From Bog-756 sp963734395 (GTDB taxonomy: Bacteria; Actinomycetota; Acidimicrobiia; Acidimicrobiales; RAAP-2): 64,000 bases of DNA. Of this stretch, positions 9,616-18,604 are shown piece after piece. The DNA lies in NCBI GenBank assembly GCA_963734395.1, contig CAVTGY010000002.1, positions 124,001 through 188,000 of the forward strand, given 5' to 3'. Positions within the stretch are counted from its first letter, which is position 1. The number at the start of each line of letters is the position of its first letter. The notes under the pieces were generated by a model. That model made no database searches. It worked only from the letters and a program-made list of their open reading frames with translations, and had not been told where the DNA came from. The translations under genes and the position numbers were made by a program.

Positions 9616-10706
9616 GATCGAGATTCAGGCCCAGCTTGCTCAGTTCCTCGCCGGCGGTCTCGCTGCTCGTCCGACAGCTTGGCGAACACCATCACGCCCT
9701 GGGTGGTGAGCCGGGTGGAGAGCACGGTGACGTCGATCGGCACCACGACCGACCAGGTGGATGGCATCGTTGACCACCACCAGGTCGCCGTCGGGCAGGT
9801 AGCCGATCGCCTGGCGGGGCTGGCGTCCCTCCTTGATCAGGTCGATACGCAGTCGTTCGCCGGGGAGATGGTCGGGGGTCAGGGCCCGGGCGATCGCCCG
9901 CAGGTCGCTGACCGGCAGCTCCCACCTGGTCGCCTCGTCCACCACCACCGAGGAACAGGTTCCTATCCGCAGTCCCAGGCGGCGGGCCACCGTGAGCAGC
10001 TTGGTGGTCGGATCGTCGACCTCGGGAACCTCGTCCGGAGCCGTGTGCACCGGCACGCCCATCTCCCTGAGGGCCTCGGCCGACTCGAGGCCCCGTCGGG
10101 CACGACGGGACGTGACCGGATCCGGTGCGGCGGCCACAGAACGTACGTGATCGAGGACGAACTGGGGGATGATGATGCCGCCCGGGAGCAGTCCACCTCG
10201 GCCGAGTACCAACAAGAACCGGTCCATGATGGCGGAGTCGTCCACCAGCAGGGCGTCACCCATGGGTGGGTTCGGGTGGCGGGGCCAGTATGCGGGAGAG
10301 ACCGGCGGACGCCACGACCTGCCTGCCCTTGACCGACCCGAGCCGCCAGCCCAGGGTGGCCAGCCCCCAGGCGATGAAGGCGGTGATCAACAGGGCGATG
10401 CCCGATCGAAGCAGCACCAGCAGGGGCAGCCCGATCACCAGTCCCAGCAGCATGCCGGTGGTGGAGATGATCGAGGCGGCGAAGATCTCCCCGGACGGTG
10501 TGTTGCGGAAGAGGAACACCGCGTGCTGGAGACCCCGGTCGACGAGCGCGACCGCCGACGCCGCCCAGCACGTAGCTGATGGCGGCACCGAACAGCAGGC
10601 CGACGACCGGTGCGTGCGGGCTGCCGTTGACCGTATGACCGAGCTCGTACCCGGCCAAGGAGCCGGCCAGGACGAAGAGGAGGCGGAATCCTTCGACGAA
10701 GATCAA
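9615..10706 (-). CDS. Membrane PIN/TRAM-domain protein (YacL-like)
   Basis: Membrane-anchored putative RNase of the YacL/PIN-TRAM family. The TTG at 10706 starts MIFVEGFRLLFVLAGSLAGY (helix 1), with further helices in AASIISTTGMLLGLVIGLPL and LLITAFIAWGLATLGWRLG. The PIN domain begins ALLVDDSAIMDRFLLVLGRG (family motif VDTSAIIDGR) and includes IIPQFVLDHVRSVA and RIGTCSSVVVDEATRWEL. The TRAM part is GERLRIDLIKEGRQPRQAIG plus YLPDGDLVVVNDAIHLVG. Frame slips occur near 10560, 10260 and 9760. The C-terminus (VVPIDVTVLSTRLTTQGVMV, then probably ETAGEELSKLGLNLDL) is not resolved, so the 3' end is approximate and abuts pntB. The substrate is unknown. Confidence 0.78.
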
Positions 10707-11444
10707 CCCGGCTCCGGGGGATTCGAGTTTGTGGGTGTGACTTCATCTGTGGATCGCTTCGATTTGGCCGGGTGACAAGGGCCGCATCGTAATTGTCGGG
10801 TCGGTGGGGTAAACCTTTAGGCCCGACCACGGTGAGTAGGCATTTCCCGGTGGCCAGGTCGCAACAAATGGCATGGAAAACGCCCTTGTGTCTGGCCTAA
10901 TAGTACGCAGAGTGGTAGAGTAACCACTGATAGTGCGGATAGCCGCATCGCCGCCGGCAACAGCCAACCAGCGTTACGACGACCTTCCCATGAGAGCCCT
11001 CCGCCGTCCGACCCGTGATCAGCCGCCGCTCACCGAGGCGTCCCTGGTCGGGGTGGTGGGGCTGGACGGCAATGGCGACGAGGCGGGTCACCGGCTGACC
11101 GGCCGGATCCATCGGGGGGTTCGGTGACTCTGGGCCCGGTACGACCTTCACGCCATCGAGATCCGGCCTGATCATCGAGTGCTGCTCCGGGCGGCCACGG
11201 TCGGTTCCCGACCTTGTGCCGTGGTCAGAATTCGAGTAGTGTCGCCGCGGAGGCCGTGGCCGAGCTGCCCGACGGATCGTGTGGCCAGGTACTCGAGGTC
11301 GGACTGGTCGACGGAGGGTGGCTCGGTGGAAATCGTGTGCACAGATTCGCGGTTCTCGAAGCCGGGTTGGACGGGTTCTTGCTGACCGCTTCATCCGGCA
11401 TCGAGGCGTCGAAGAATGGCGATGGAGAGGGTCCCGACGGCACG
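10707..11444. other. No convincing gene
   Basis: About 740 bases between the PIN/TRAM start and the GH18 gene. Small open frames on both strands show no recognisable domain. Frame slips could hide something, and a 160-residue minus-strand frame (10897-11394) is open, but its composition does not look like a protein family. The GH18 promoter presumably lies in the right part. Confidence 0.5.
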
Positions 11445-13254
11445 GTGGAGGGCGGAGTCACCGGCGTGCGAGCAGCCATCGGCTCCCTTGCTTCCCGATG
11501 GAACGATGACCCCGACCATGGAGTCGGCCGCCGACGGATCGGACCGGTGATCGTTGCCGGCTTGGCCCTGGTCCTGCTGGCCGGGAGTACCAGCACCTCG
11601 TTCTCTTCGGCCAGCGGTGCATCCGGTCGACGCGTCCGCCCGTGGAGCGATGGCCGACGCCGGCAACCGACTGCAGGCTTCCCAGGCGCACCCGGCGGTG
11701 AAACTCCCGCCGGCCACCTCCACCCCCGAGCCGGCACCGCCGTCACTGGCGGGGTCGCCTCCGCTGCAGTCCCACGAGATCTTCGGGTACGCCCCGTACT
11801 GGACGTTGCCGCAGTCGTCGGGTTTCGACGTCGCCGACCTGACCACGCTGGCGTACTTCAGCGTCGACGCCAATGCCGACGGGACGCTCGACGAGAGCGG
11901 CTCGGGGTGGAACGGCTACGAGAGCCAGGATCTGGTCAACCTGGTCAACAGGTCCCATGCCGCGGGCGATCGGGTGGTGCTGACGGTCACCGACTTCAGC
12001 CAGAGCTCGCTGAATGCCATCACCTCGGATCCCAACGCCGGCACCCGCTTGTCAGCAGCGCTGATCGCAGCGGTTTCGGCGAAGAACCTCGATGGCGTCA
12101 ACTTCGATTTCGAGGGTGAGGGAAGTGCGGACCGGCAAGGACTGACCGCACTGATCACCCAGGTGTCCGGAGCACTGCATGCCGCCAACCCTCACTGGCA
12201 GGTGACCATGGCCACCTATGCCAGCGCGGCCGCCGACAGCGGGGGCTTCTATGACATTGCCGCTCTGGCGCCGGCTCTCGACGGGTTCTTCGTCATGGCC
12301 TACGACATGAACGACAGGAGCAGACCGAGCGCAACCGCACCGATCATCGGCGGAAGCTTCAACGACACCGAGGCGCTGCAGCAGTTCACCGCCGTGGTAC
12401 CGGCCGACAAGGTGATCCTCGGCGTCCCGTTCTACGGATACGACTGGCCAACCACCGACGGAACCAGCACGGCGCAGGCGACGGGTAGCGAAAGCCCGCT
12501 CAGTGACGGGGTGATCGCCGCATCGGGGCATCCCACCTATTGGGACCCGTCGACGATGACCGCCTGGACCTCGTACCAGGTCGGCACCCAGTGGCACGAG
12601 ACCTATTTTGACGACCCGACGTCGCTGTCCCTGAAAGCGCAGCTGGCCGCCTGGTTCCACATCGGGGGACTGGGTATCTGGGCATTGGGGATGGACGGGA
12701 ACAACCCGGCCATGTTGGCCGCATTGTTGGGCAACGCGCCGGCGGTGAAGGACTACCAGACAGGACCGACCACTCTGACCCCGTCCGCGTCGTCGACCAC
12801 GACGCCGACCGGGCCTCCGGGAAGCGGATACACAACGATGGCCACCTGGAACAACACGCAGGTCCTCCTGACCCCGGTCGCTCCTCCCTCATCGGAGGGC
12901 TCGGCCCAGTACCTGGGCACGCTCAGTCAATTCACCACCAATGACCCGTCGCTGACCTGTCTGCAGAGCGGTCCTGCACTCAGCGTGTGGAGCTACAGCT
13001 CGATGCCCGGGGTCGATGTGGTCGTCGCCGCCCAGCCACAGGACTGCACCGCCGCACTGTGGACATTCCCGACCCCGGCATCCAACAGCACCAGAACAGG
13101 ACCCAGTCCGACCACCACCACCACCACGAGTCCGGCACACCCGGCCACCACCACGACCACGACAACCACCACCACGACCACGACCACCACCACCACGGTT
13201 CCGCCCACCACCACCACTACCAGCACGACAACCACACTGGGGACAGGCCCCTAG
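11445..13254 (+). CDS. Secreted GH18-like glycoside hydrolase with Thr-rich tail
   Basis: Exported or surface protein with a glycoside hydrolase 18 fold. The N-terminus is in a different frame from the body: RRRIGPVIVAGLALVLLAGS forms a signal/anchor helix, then a slip near 11610-11640. The catalytic region begins EIFGYAPYWTLPQSSGFDVA. The active-site strand reads LDGVNFDFEGEG. The family DxxDxDxE motif keeps the last Asp and the catalytic Glu, but the second Asp is Asn. FFVMAYDMNDRS and VILGVPFYGYDW are further GH18 strands, and GGLGIWALGMDGNN closes the barrel, as in YaaH/spore-cortex-type and chitinase-like enzymes. The C-terminus is a Ser/Thr/Pro linker ending in a poly-Thr run before TAG at 13252. 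The start (GTG 11445) is a best guess. Substrate could be chitin, peptidoglycan or another GlcNAc polymer. Confidence 0.8.
13110..13235 (+). repeat. ACC/ACG trinucleotide repeat encoding the poly-Thr tail
   Basis: Near-perfect ACC/ACG triplets cover this stretch and encode almost only threonine in the GH18 frame. It is prone to slippage and to sequencing error. Such tails are often O-mannosylated wall-spanning linkers in actinobacteria (inference). Confidence 0.9.
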
Positions 13255-13418
13255 CTTCGGACCGGACCATGTGGTCGCCGGCAACATGATTGCGGCTCCT
13301 GGGTCGAATCGGTCCGGCCTGGTTCGCACGGATGAGCCGGACCAACCCCGAGGCGGGTTCGGTCGTCGGTTGTCCGGTCAATCGAGGTCGTCGGGGCGGG
13401 TAATCTCGTCAAGCACCC

Positions 13419-13491
13419 GGGGGTGTAGCTCAGCTGGTAGAGCGCTACGTTCGCAATGTAGAGGCCGACGGTTCGAGTCCGTTCACCTCCA
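13419..13491 (+). tRNA. tRNA-Ala (anticodon CGC)
   Basis: A full cloverleaf is visible. The acceptor GGGGGTG pairs with CACCTCC (one G-U). The D arm is GCTC/GAGC. The anticodon stem CTACG/TGTAG has the 7-base loop TTCGCAA (anticodon CGC, reading GCG). The T arm is GACGG-TTCGAGT-CCGTT, and the discriminator is A at 13491. Only CC of a CCA end follows. The 3' two-thirds is overlapped by the C-terminal codons of the minus-strand serine recombinase, so this gene is the likely attachment site of the element to its right. Confidence 0.95.
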
Positions 13492-14983
13492 CCGACCCGG
13501 ACGGTGCGCGAACCGCATCGTCCACCAGGTGGTTCCCTCCCAATGGCACACGGAAGACCGGGTGGATGGCCTGTCGGCTGTCCACCCGGATTTCGTGGAT
13601 GAGGGCCTGGAGAAGCACCTTGACCAGGGCACTCGATCCGCCGGCTATCGATTCCTCGACGCGTTGACGAATCTCGCTGAGTTCGACCGATGTGGGAGCA
13701 ACAAGCTCAGCTTCGGTCAGCTCCGCATCGATTTCGAGACAACGGGCTCGCAGGGCCGCCGCCTTTGCCCCAAGATCCTTCACCCGTTCGCCACAGATCG
13801 CTTCTGGCATCGTCCCGGTCTCGAAGGCCCGCAGGTACCGATCGATGCCCCGCTCCGCCTTCTCCAGCTCAGCAACAAGAGCAGCTCGCTCCCCCTCGTG
13901 GGCTGATTCTCCCAGGTCGGTCCGCTCCTGGGCCTCGGCGATGGACTTTGAGAACAGATCGGTGTCCTTGTAGACGGAGAGAAGCGAATCAATGACTGCG
14001 TCGTCGAGGGCCTGGGCCGGGAGCCGGTCGGCGGCGCATCTCTTCGTGCCATAGCGCTGTCGTTCACCGCACGTGTAGTAACGGTAGGTGGCGCTACGAC
14101 CAGTGGCCGTCGTGCCGGTGAACCGGCTCCCGCACGTCCCGCACACCACCAGCCCCGTCAACAGGTAGTCCGAACTGTTGGCGGCCCGTTTCGAGACGTC
14201 TTCTCCCCGTTCGACCAGGATGGCCTGGGCCGCATCGAACAGGCCCTGTTCGACCAGGGGAGGGTGATTACTGTCGCTCCAAGTGTCCCGGAAGTTGACC
14301 TGGCCGAGATAGGTGCGGTTGCGCAACACGGTGAGTATTGACTTGAACTGCCACGGTCGCCCCGAGCGGGTGGACAGGCCTGCAGTCGTGAGCCGGTTGG
14401 CGATGGCGTGGCTGCCCAGGCGCTTGTTGGCATAGAGGTCGAAGATGACAGGGATCAACGGTGCCTCGTCCTCGTCGACCTCGAGGCGCCCTTCTCCCTT
14501 GACCGCTCGATAGCCGAAGGGCTGGGTTCCGCCACACCAACCGCCCTGGGCCGACTTCCGCTCCATGCCAGCGATCACCCGGTCGATGATGGTGGCTCGT
14601 TCAAACTCCGCGAACACCCCAAGCATCTGGACCATCATCCGCCCGGCGGGAGAGGTGGTGTCGAACGGTTCCGTGGCCGATCGGAAGCCGACCCCGGCTG
14701 CGTCCAGCGTCTCGAGAACCTCGGCCAGGCCCCGAACTGATCGGGCCAGTCGGTCCACCCGGTAGACGAGAAGAAGATCGAACCGACCGGCCCGGGCGGC
14801 CCGGAGTGCCTTCTGCAGGCCCGGGCGTTCCAGCTTGGCCCCGGACATCTGATCGGTGAAGCTGCCGACCAGGTCCCAGCCCTGGCTGGCCACATAGGAG
14901 GCCAGCCGTTCGGACTGAGCTCCGAGCGAGTAGGGCTGGTTGACCTCGTCGGTCGAGATCCGGGTGTAGGTGGCGATCCGCAC
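13445..14983 (-). CDS. Large serine recombinase (integrase)
   Basis: Site-specific recombinase of 512 residues. I choose the GTG at 14983 (VRIATYTRISTDE) because AAAGGAG lies six bases upstream. The catalytic resolvase domain holds YTRIST (Ser nucleophile), VYRVDRLARSVRGLAEVL and FAEFERATIIDRVIAGMERK. The recombinase domain has GYRAVKGEGRLEVDEDEAPL and RSGRPWQFKSILTVLRNRTY. A zinc-ribbon follows (VVCGTCGSRFTG and YTCGERQRYGTKRC), then a long coiled coil (~res 380-470). The last residues, VEVNGLEPSASTLRT, are encoded by the antisense of the tRNA-Ala 3' part, with the stop at 13445 inside the tRNA. The gene reads out of the element across its presumed attachment site. No frame slip occurs, unlike its neighbours. 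Confidence 0.93.
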   Translation of the reverse strand: MRIATYTRISTDEVNQPYSLGAQSERLASYVASQGWDLVGSFTDQMSGAKLERPGLQKALRAARAGRFDLLLVYRVDRLARSVRGLAEVLETLDAAGVGFRSATEPFDTTSPAGRMMVQMLGVFAEFERATIIDRVIAGMERKSAQGGWCGGTQPFGYRAVKGEGRLEVDEDEAPLIPVIFDLYANKRLGSHAIANRLTTAGLSTRSGRPWQFKSILTVLRNRTYLGQVNFRDTWSDSNHPPLVEQGLFDAAQAILVERGEDVSKRAANSSDYLLTGLVVCGTCGSRFTGTTATGRSATYRYYTCGERQRYGTKRCAADRLPAQALDDAVIDSLLSVYKDTDLFSKSIAEAQERTDLGESAHEGERAALVAELEKAERGIDRYLRAFETGTMPEAICGERVKDLGAKAAALRARCLEIDAELTEAELVAPTSVELSEIRQRVEESIAGGSSALVKVLLQALIHEIRVDSRQAIHPVFRVPLGGNHLVDDAVRAPSGSVEVNGLEPSASTLRT

Positions 14984-15077
14984 GTCGGGCTCCTTTGGTG
15001 GTCCGGCCCATTGTGGTCTCCAACTCATGGTGGCACCGGAGTGGCCTCCGACCAGGGGGGACCCCAGTTCAACCGAA

Positions 15078-15383
15078 TCAAGCCTCTCCCCTGGCTGTGA
15101 CATCAGTCCGGGCCGGCGAGTCGGCCTGTTGTGGGATCGCCTGGACAAGGACGGGCACCAGCAGGTCGGCCAGAGCCTCGACCGCCCGGCCTTCATCGTC
15201 AGCCGAGAGGTCCACGAAGGAGGGAGCCGACACACGGATGGCAGCACCACCGGATCGGAACCGGCGGACGGGCCGGGGAGCCTCTCGCGGCCGGGTCGAG
15301 CCACGAGGAGCCGTCTTAGGTCGAGGGCGCCTGTCTCGCGGTGGTCGCTTGGTCACCAGTCCTCCATCGTCCGCACCGGGCAC
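15078..15383 (-). CDS. Small hypothetical protein upstream of the serine recombinase
   Basis: 101 residues: an Arg/Pro-rich N-terminus (TKRPPRDRRPRPKTAP), then FVDLSADDEGRAVEALADLL and VPVLVQAI, a short amphipathic helix. It lies 95 bases upstream of the recombinase on the same strand. Small accessory ORFs of this kind precede many actinobacterial serine recombinases; a role as recombination-directionality or accessory factor is only a guess. A GTG start at VTKRPP is an alternative. Confidence 0.5.
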   Translation of the reverse strand: MPGADDGGLVTKRPPRDRRPRPKTAPRGSTRPREAPRPVRRFRSGGAAIRVSAPSFVDLSADDEGRAVEALADLLVPVLVQAIPQQADSPARTDVTARGEA

Positions 15384-17035
15384 ATGTCCCGGCCAATCCC
15401 ATGGTCCTGATGGACGTCACCCCGATCGTCATCCCCGCCGAACCGGCGTCATGGTCGAACGTCACCCTCACCACTTCTTGGGCCCGCTCCAACGTCACCT
15501 CGGGTTCTGGCAACGTCACCCTCTCGCCTGACAACGGCGCCGTTGTTGGAAACGCGCCCCGTGATGTGAAGGGAAGGAAAACGCCAGGACCTCGATCCGG
15601 CATCAAGGGACACTGTGGGGCGCCGCCACGGTGATGCCCGGCTCTGCCGTCGCCTCGACGAGCTCGGCTGTGTCACCGGGCTTCGCTCCTCGCTCGGCAG
15701 GGAGGCCGCCCATTGACCCCGAATCGATGTCCTGGGTTCTCGGCGGTCACGGAAGCAAGGGACTGAGGTCCTTGCTTCCCACCGCTCACAACGGCCCCGA
15801 GGCCGTCGCCGGGACCAGCTGACCCCCCGTCTCAGTCGCTCCCCAGCAAGCCAGTGTGCTGCGTCTGGGAGCGCGTGGGTACCAAACATCGGCGCGACGC
15901 CGCCGTGAGGGGCGGAACACGATTGCAAGGTCCCCTTGCGGGGGTCTGGCGCCCTCTGGCGCAACGCCGGCCATGTCGCCGCTCGTGGTCCTTTGGCGCT
16001 CCGTCAGCTCTGCTCCCGTCCCCCCGAGCGGGGGCTTCGGAAACAACCCGTCAGTGGGTCCGAACGGTGGGCGGTCAGGCGGGCATCGAGCCCACCATGA
16101 CCGCGTAAAACTCACCAGCAGGTCGGTGCCCCGACGGCGGTACGAACTGTGCACACCCGTGCATCATCGATGCGAACGTCACCCCCGCTCGTTGTGGTGC
16201 CCAGCTACTGAAGGGAAGATCTTCAGCTGTTTTCACGAAACAATCACCAGTGAGCGGCACGGACCACCGAATCTGCGGAGTTCACGTGAGCGTCCGAAGT
16301 GCGCACCCTGATGGTGCAGGTGTGTGGACAATTTGTACCGCTCTGGCGGAGCCGATCAGAGTGACGTTGCATCGGCGGTCATGGCGGGCTCGATGCCCGC
16401 CTGGGCGCCGCTTGGTTCGGGAGCACGGGCGAGAGTGCTCATGCGCAACGCATCACGGTGAGATTGGGCGTCAGCGGATATCCGTCCCCGAGGTCGGTCC
16501 GAGCGGAGGAGTGAGCAGGGCCCGGGTGGTCATCCGTCAGGGAACCGGACGCACGTGCTCGGCCAGGAGTGCTCGGCCGTTCGGCGGGGCAGGTCCGAAC
16601 TTCCGCGGGCTCGGCGCGCCAATGAGCTCTCGACACTGATACTGGGTGGGGGCCATGGTCCGATCCGTCGACGCCGCCCGGTCTTCCATCACACAACAGG
16701 CAATTGGCGGCTTGAGCAGGAAGGGTGACGTTGAGGGTGACGTTGTCCGGTGAGCGGATTGCCACTTGCTAGAGCGGCTGTAGAACGACTGCTCGGAGCG
16801 GCGACGGTCAAGGTGTCCTCTGCTCGCTCTGCTAAGACTGCTTCCACGCATCTCAACACATGTTGCGTGCGTTTTGCTGCACCCGCGAGCGCCTGCACCA
16901 TCGGACGTCTCGCCGATGTGTCTCCGAGTCGATCCACATCGGCAGGATTCTCAGTAGAGGGCTACTACGACCTGGGCGAACAAGACGGCCCAACATCCGA
17001 TTTGTTAGGGCCGGACTTCGTGTTTGCAAAATCCA
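15384..17035. other. Repeat-bearing stretch without a confident gene
   Basis: About 1.65 kb holding many short overlapping frames of odd composition, none with a domain I recognise. It contains the dispersed AACGTCACC repeats listed separately and several short GC-rich inverted repeats (for example CCCCCGAGCGGGGG near 16021-16035). It may be the non-coding or regulatory part of the integrated element. A minus-strand frame at 16075-16260 and a longer one at 16439-16765 were considered and not accepted as genes. Confidence 0.5.
15413..16744. repeat. Dispersed AACGTCACCCTC repeats in both orientations
   Basis: On the plus strand AACGTCACC(CTC) begins at 15458, 15491, 15512 and 16175, with a GACGTCACCCC variant at 15413. 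In the opposite orientation GTGACGTT lies at 16361-16368, and a tandem pair GGGTGACGTT/GAGGGTGACGTT lies at 16723-16732 and 16733-16744. At least seven copies occur in 1.3 kb, at spacings of 12, 21, 33 and more bases. They could be binding sites for the recombinase accessory protein, replication iterons or remnants of a repeat-rich attachment region. Confidence 0.65.
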
Positions 17036-17057
17036 CTCCAGCTCCCTGGAGCTGGAG
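17036..17057 (-). terminator. Perfect 10-bp hairpin after the putative immunity gene
   Basis: CTCCAGCTCC and GGAGCTGGAG are exact inverted repeats separated by two bases. They start directly after the TAG (17058-17060) of the minus-strand gene. On the minus strand a TGGATTTTGC run follows, consistent with an intrinsic terminator. Confidence 0.7.
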
Positions 17058-17498
17058 CTAGTCCGATTTGTGTCCAGAGAGAAGATCGCGCAGCGACCTC
17101 CACGAGTAGCCAATGGATTGTCTCGAAAGTTCAATGGAACTTAGACTTCCAGTAGGTTCGGATATCGGTCCGATTCGAGATTGCTCTAGGTTGCGTTTCC
17201 GCAGGAACTGATCCAATCCACTTTGCTCGAGTTCTTGCAATATCCCCTCCAGGGGCCTCTGGACCGTAATAGCGTTATATGGACCCTCCCTGTAGAGCTC
17301 CCGATTGTCTGAAGCATCACGCACGACAACGTCTCGTCGCATACGAGATATCCCTCCTTGAATCAGGATTTGAAAGATAATCCAAACCCCATTGAGAAAC
17401 CGACTACGCCCTCGATCCCAATCGATGGTGACGACTGCACCGCACAGTCGGATGCCTCCGCCCTTGAGAAATTCCCGGTTACTCGAAGAATCGGTCAT
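17058..17498 (-). CDS. Unknown protein, possible immunity partner of the Rhs tip
   Basis: 146 residues, no family recognised. The ATG at 17498 overlaps the stop of the Rhs fragment (ATGA), so the pair is translationally coupled. The sequence has a hydrophobic stretch (RFLNGVWIIFQILIQGGISR) and a charged C-terminal half. Base composition is clearly more AT-rich than the chromosome around it. In Rhs and other polymorphic-toxin loci the small gene right after the toxin tip usually encodes the cognate immunity protein; that is the basis for the suggestion. A strong hairpin follows the stop. Confidence 0.55.
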   Translation of the reverse strand: MTDSSSNREFLKGGGIRLCGAVVTIDWDRGRSRFLNGVWIIFQILIQGGISRMRRDVVVRDASDNRELYREGPYNAITVQRPLEGILQELEQSGLDQFLRKRNLEQSRIGPISEPTGSLSSIELSRQSIGYSWRSLRDLLSGHKSD

Positions 17499-18013
17499 CC
17501 GAGAACAATGATAACGACTATCACTGCTATTTGATCATCTTCGGGATTGCTTCCCACCTCAGCCAGGCCTGACAGAGCGTCGAAGAGGAGGGCGTCGTCT
17601 AAGTCCATCCCCCATTTGGCTTGATAGTAGGCAGCCTCAAGTGCCCCAAACAATCTCTCGTAGGTATTGAAGGCACCGTTGTATGCCTCCGAATCAACAT
17701 GAGCGACACCCTGCGCGATGCCTGAGAGTAGAGAGCAGGCGGGTTGATACCACTGCTGCCCACATCCTTGCGCATGTGCGTATTGTCCCTTGCAGGAGTG
17801 CTGTACATCGTATTGCTCGTCCGCCAGAGCGTCACCTGACATCCCACTCGGATCACTCTCATTCACCGGATCGTCTCCGGCGTAGCTGAACGGCTCTCCG
17901 GTCATACTGACTAGCGGATCAACCGAGATGAACTGCGCCGTCGCCGGGTCGTAGTAGCGATTAACCAGGTAGCGGCGTAGTTCGGACGCGTCCTGACCAC
18001 GCTCTCTGGCTTT
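17495..18013 (-). pseudogene. Orphan Rhs/YD-repeat C-terminal tip
   Basis: Open frame without a start, bounded upstream by TAG at 18014-18016. It begins with the end of an Rhs core: ELRRYLVNRYYDPATAQFIS, VDPLVSMTGEPFSYAGDDPV and NESDPSG. The hypervariable C-terminal part follows: ADEQYDVQHSCKGQYAHAQG, LLSGIAQGVAHVDSEAYNGA and an end IAVIVVIIVLG. Rhs tips of this kind are toxins carried by much larger proteins; here the large N-terminal body is absent, so this is a displaced tip rather than a functional Rhs. The tip family is not recognised. It could serve as a recombination donor cassette or be a relic. Confidence 0.75.
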
Positions 18014-18402
18014 CTACCGGGCAATACTTTCGAGCACATCTTGGTCGGTGTTTGTGATCGGTCGAAGTGTCGGGTACGAACACCAATCAATCATGCACCC
18101 GCTGGAGCCGACTAGTGGTGACTAACGCCGCAGAGCGTTCAACCCATCGGCCCGGAGGCGCGGAGCATAACTTGGTGGCCGCGGCGGGGGAGGCCCAGCT
18201 GCAGGACCAGGGGTCCATATCCGCCTCACGATCGTGCTTGCTGCTTGGATTTCACAGGATCATGCCAAAAGGCCGATTACAGGACCTTCAATGGTCGTTG
18301 AACGCTTCTTATTGTGTCCCCCCAACCTCCACCCGGGTCCGTGACCTGGATGTTCGAAATTCTGATCGGTACGGCGCGCGAACCGTCCGGTACGATGAGC
18401 CC

Positions 18403-18604
18403 ATGGACTTCACGGCAGCGATCACTCACGAGGATCCCTGGTACGTCGCACGTTGTCTCGACGTTGAGGTCGCCAGTCAGGGTGAGACGGCTGAGGAGGC
18501 CCTCGCGGAATCTGAAGGAAGCTCTCGAGCTCTATTTCGAGGACGAAGTCCTTCCTGAAGGATTGGAGCCTCCGATCATTGCCACCTTGCGCTTGACTGC
18601 GTGA
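18403..18604 (+). CDS. hicB: HicB-like antitoxin (one-base slip)
   Basis: Small antitoxin of a HicAB-type module. The ATG at 18403 reads MDFTAAITHEDPWYVARCLD and VEVASQGETAEEALA. Dropping one G in the run near 18508-18512 restores NLKEALELYFEDEVLPEGLE and PPIIATLRLTA, a classic HicB N-terminal domain. The TGA at 18602-18604 overlaps the hicA GTG. About 67 residues, so it is the short HicB type without a long DNA-binding tail. The slip is either a sequencing error or an inactivated antitoxin; the latter would be odd next to an intact toxin. Confidence 0.82.

Noticed and set aside
11240..11385. Segment starting GGAGGCCGTGGCCGAGCTGCC that resembles the 5' end of a tRNA-Ser/Leu
   Set aside because: No matching 3' acceptor strand or T-arm was found at tRNA spacing, and the segment lies in the GH18 upstream frame.
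12993..13235. Poly-valine open frame on the minus strand
   Set aside because: It is only the reverse of the ACC/ACG repeat encoding the threonine tail.
13110..13235. Possible CRISPR-like array
   Set aside because: The repetition is a simple trinucleotide repeat with no spacers, and no cas gene is present anywhere in the window.
14984..15304. Long N-terminal extension of the serine recombinase
   Set aside because: The ribosome site AAAGGAG and the family start VRIATYTRIST place the start at 14983; the extension is Pro/Arg-rich filler overlapping the small upstream gene.
16075..16260. 61-residue minus-strand open frame
   Set aside because: No ribosome site or family signature, and the region is repeat-bearing and open in several frames by composition.
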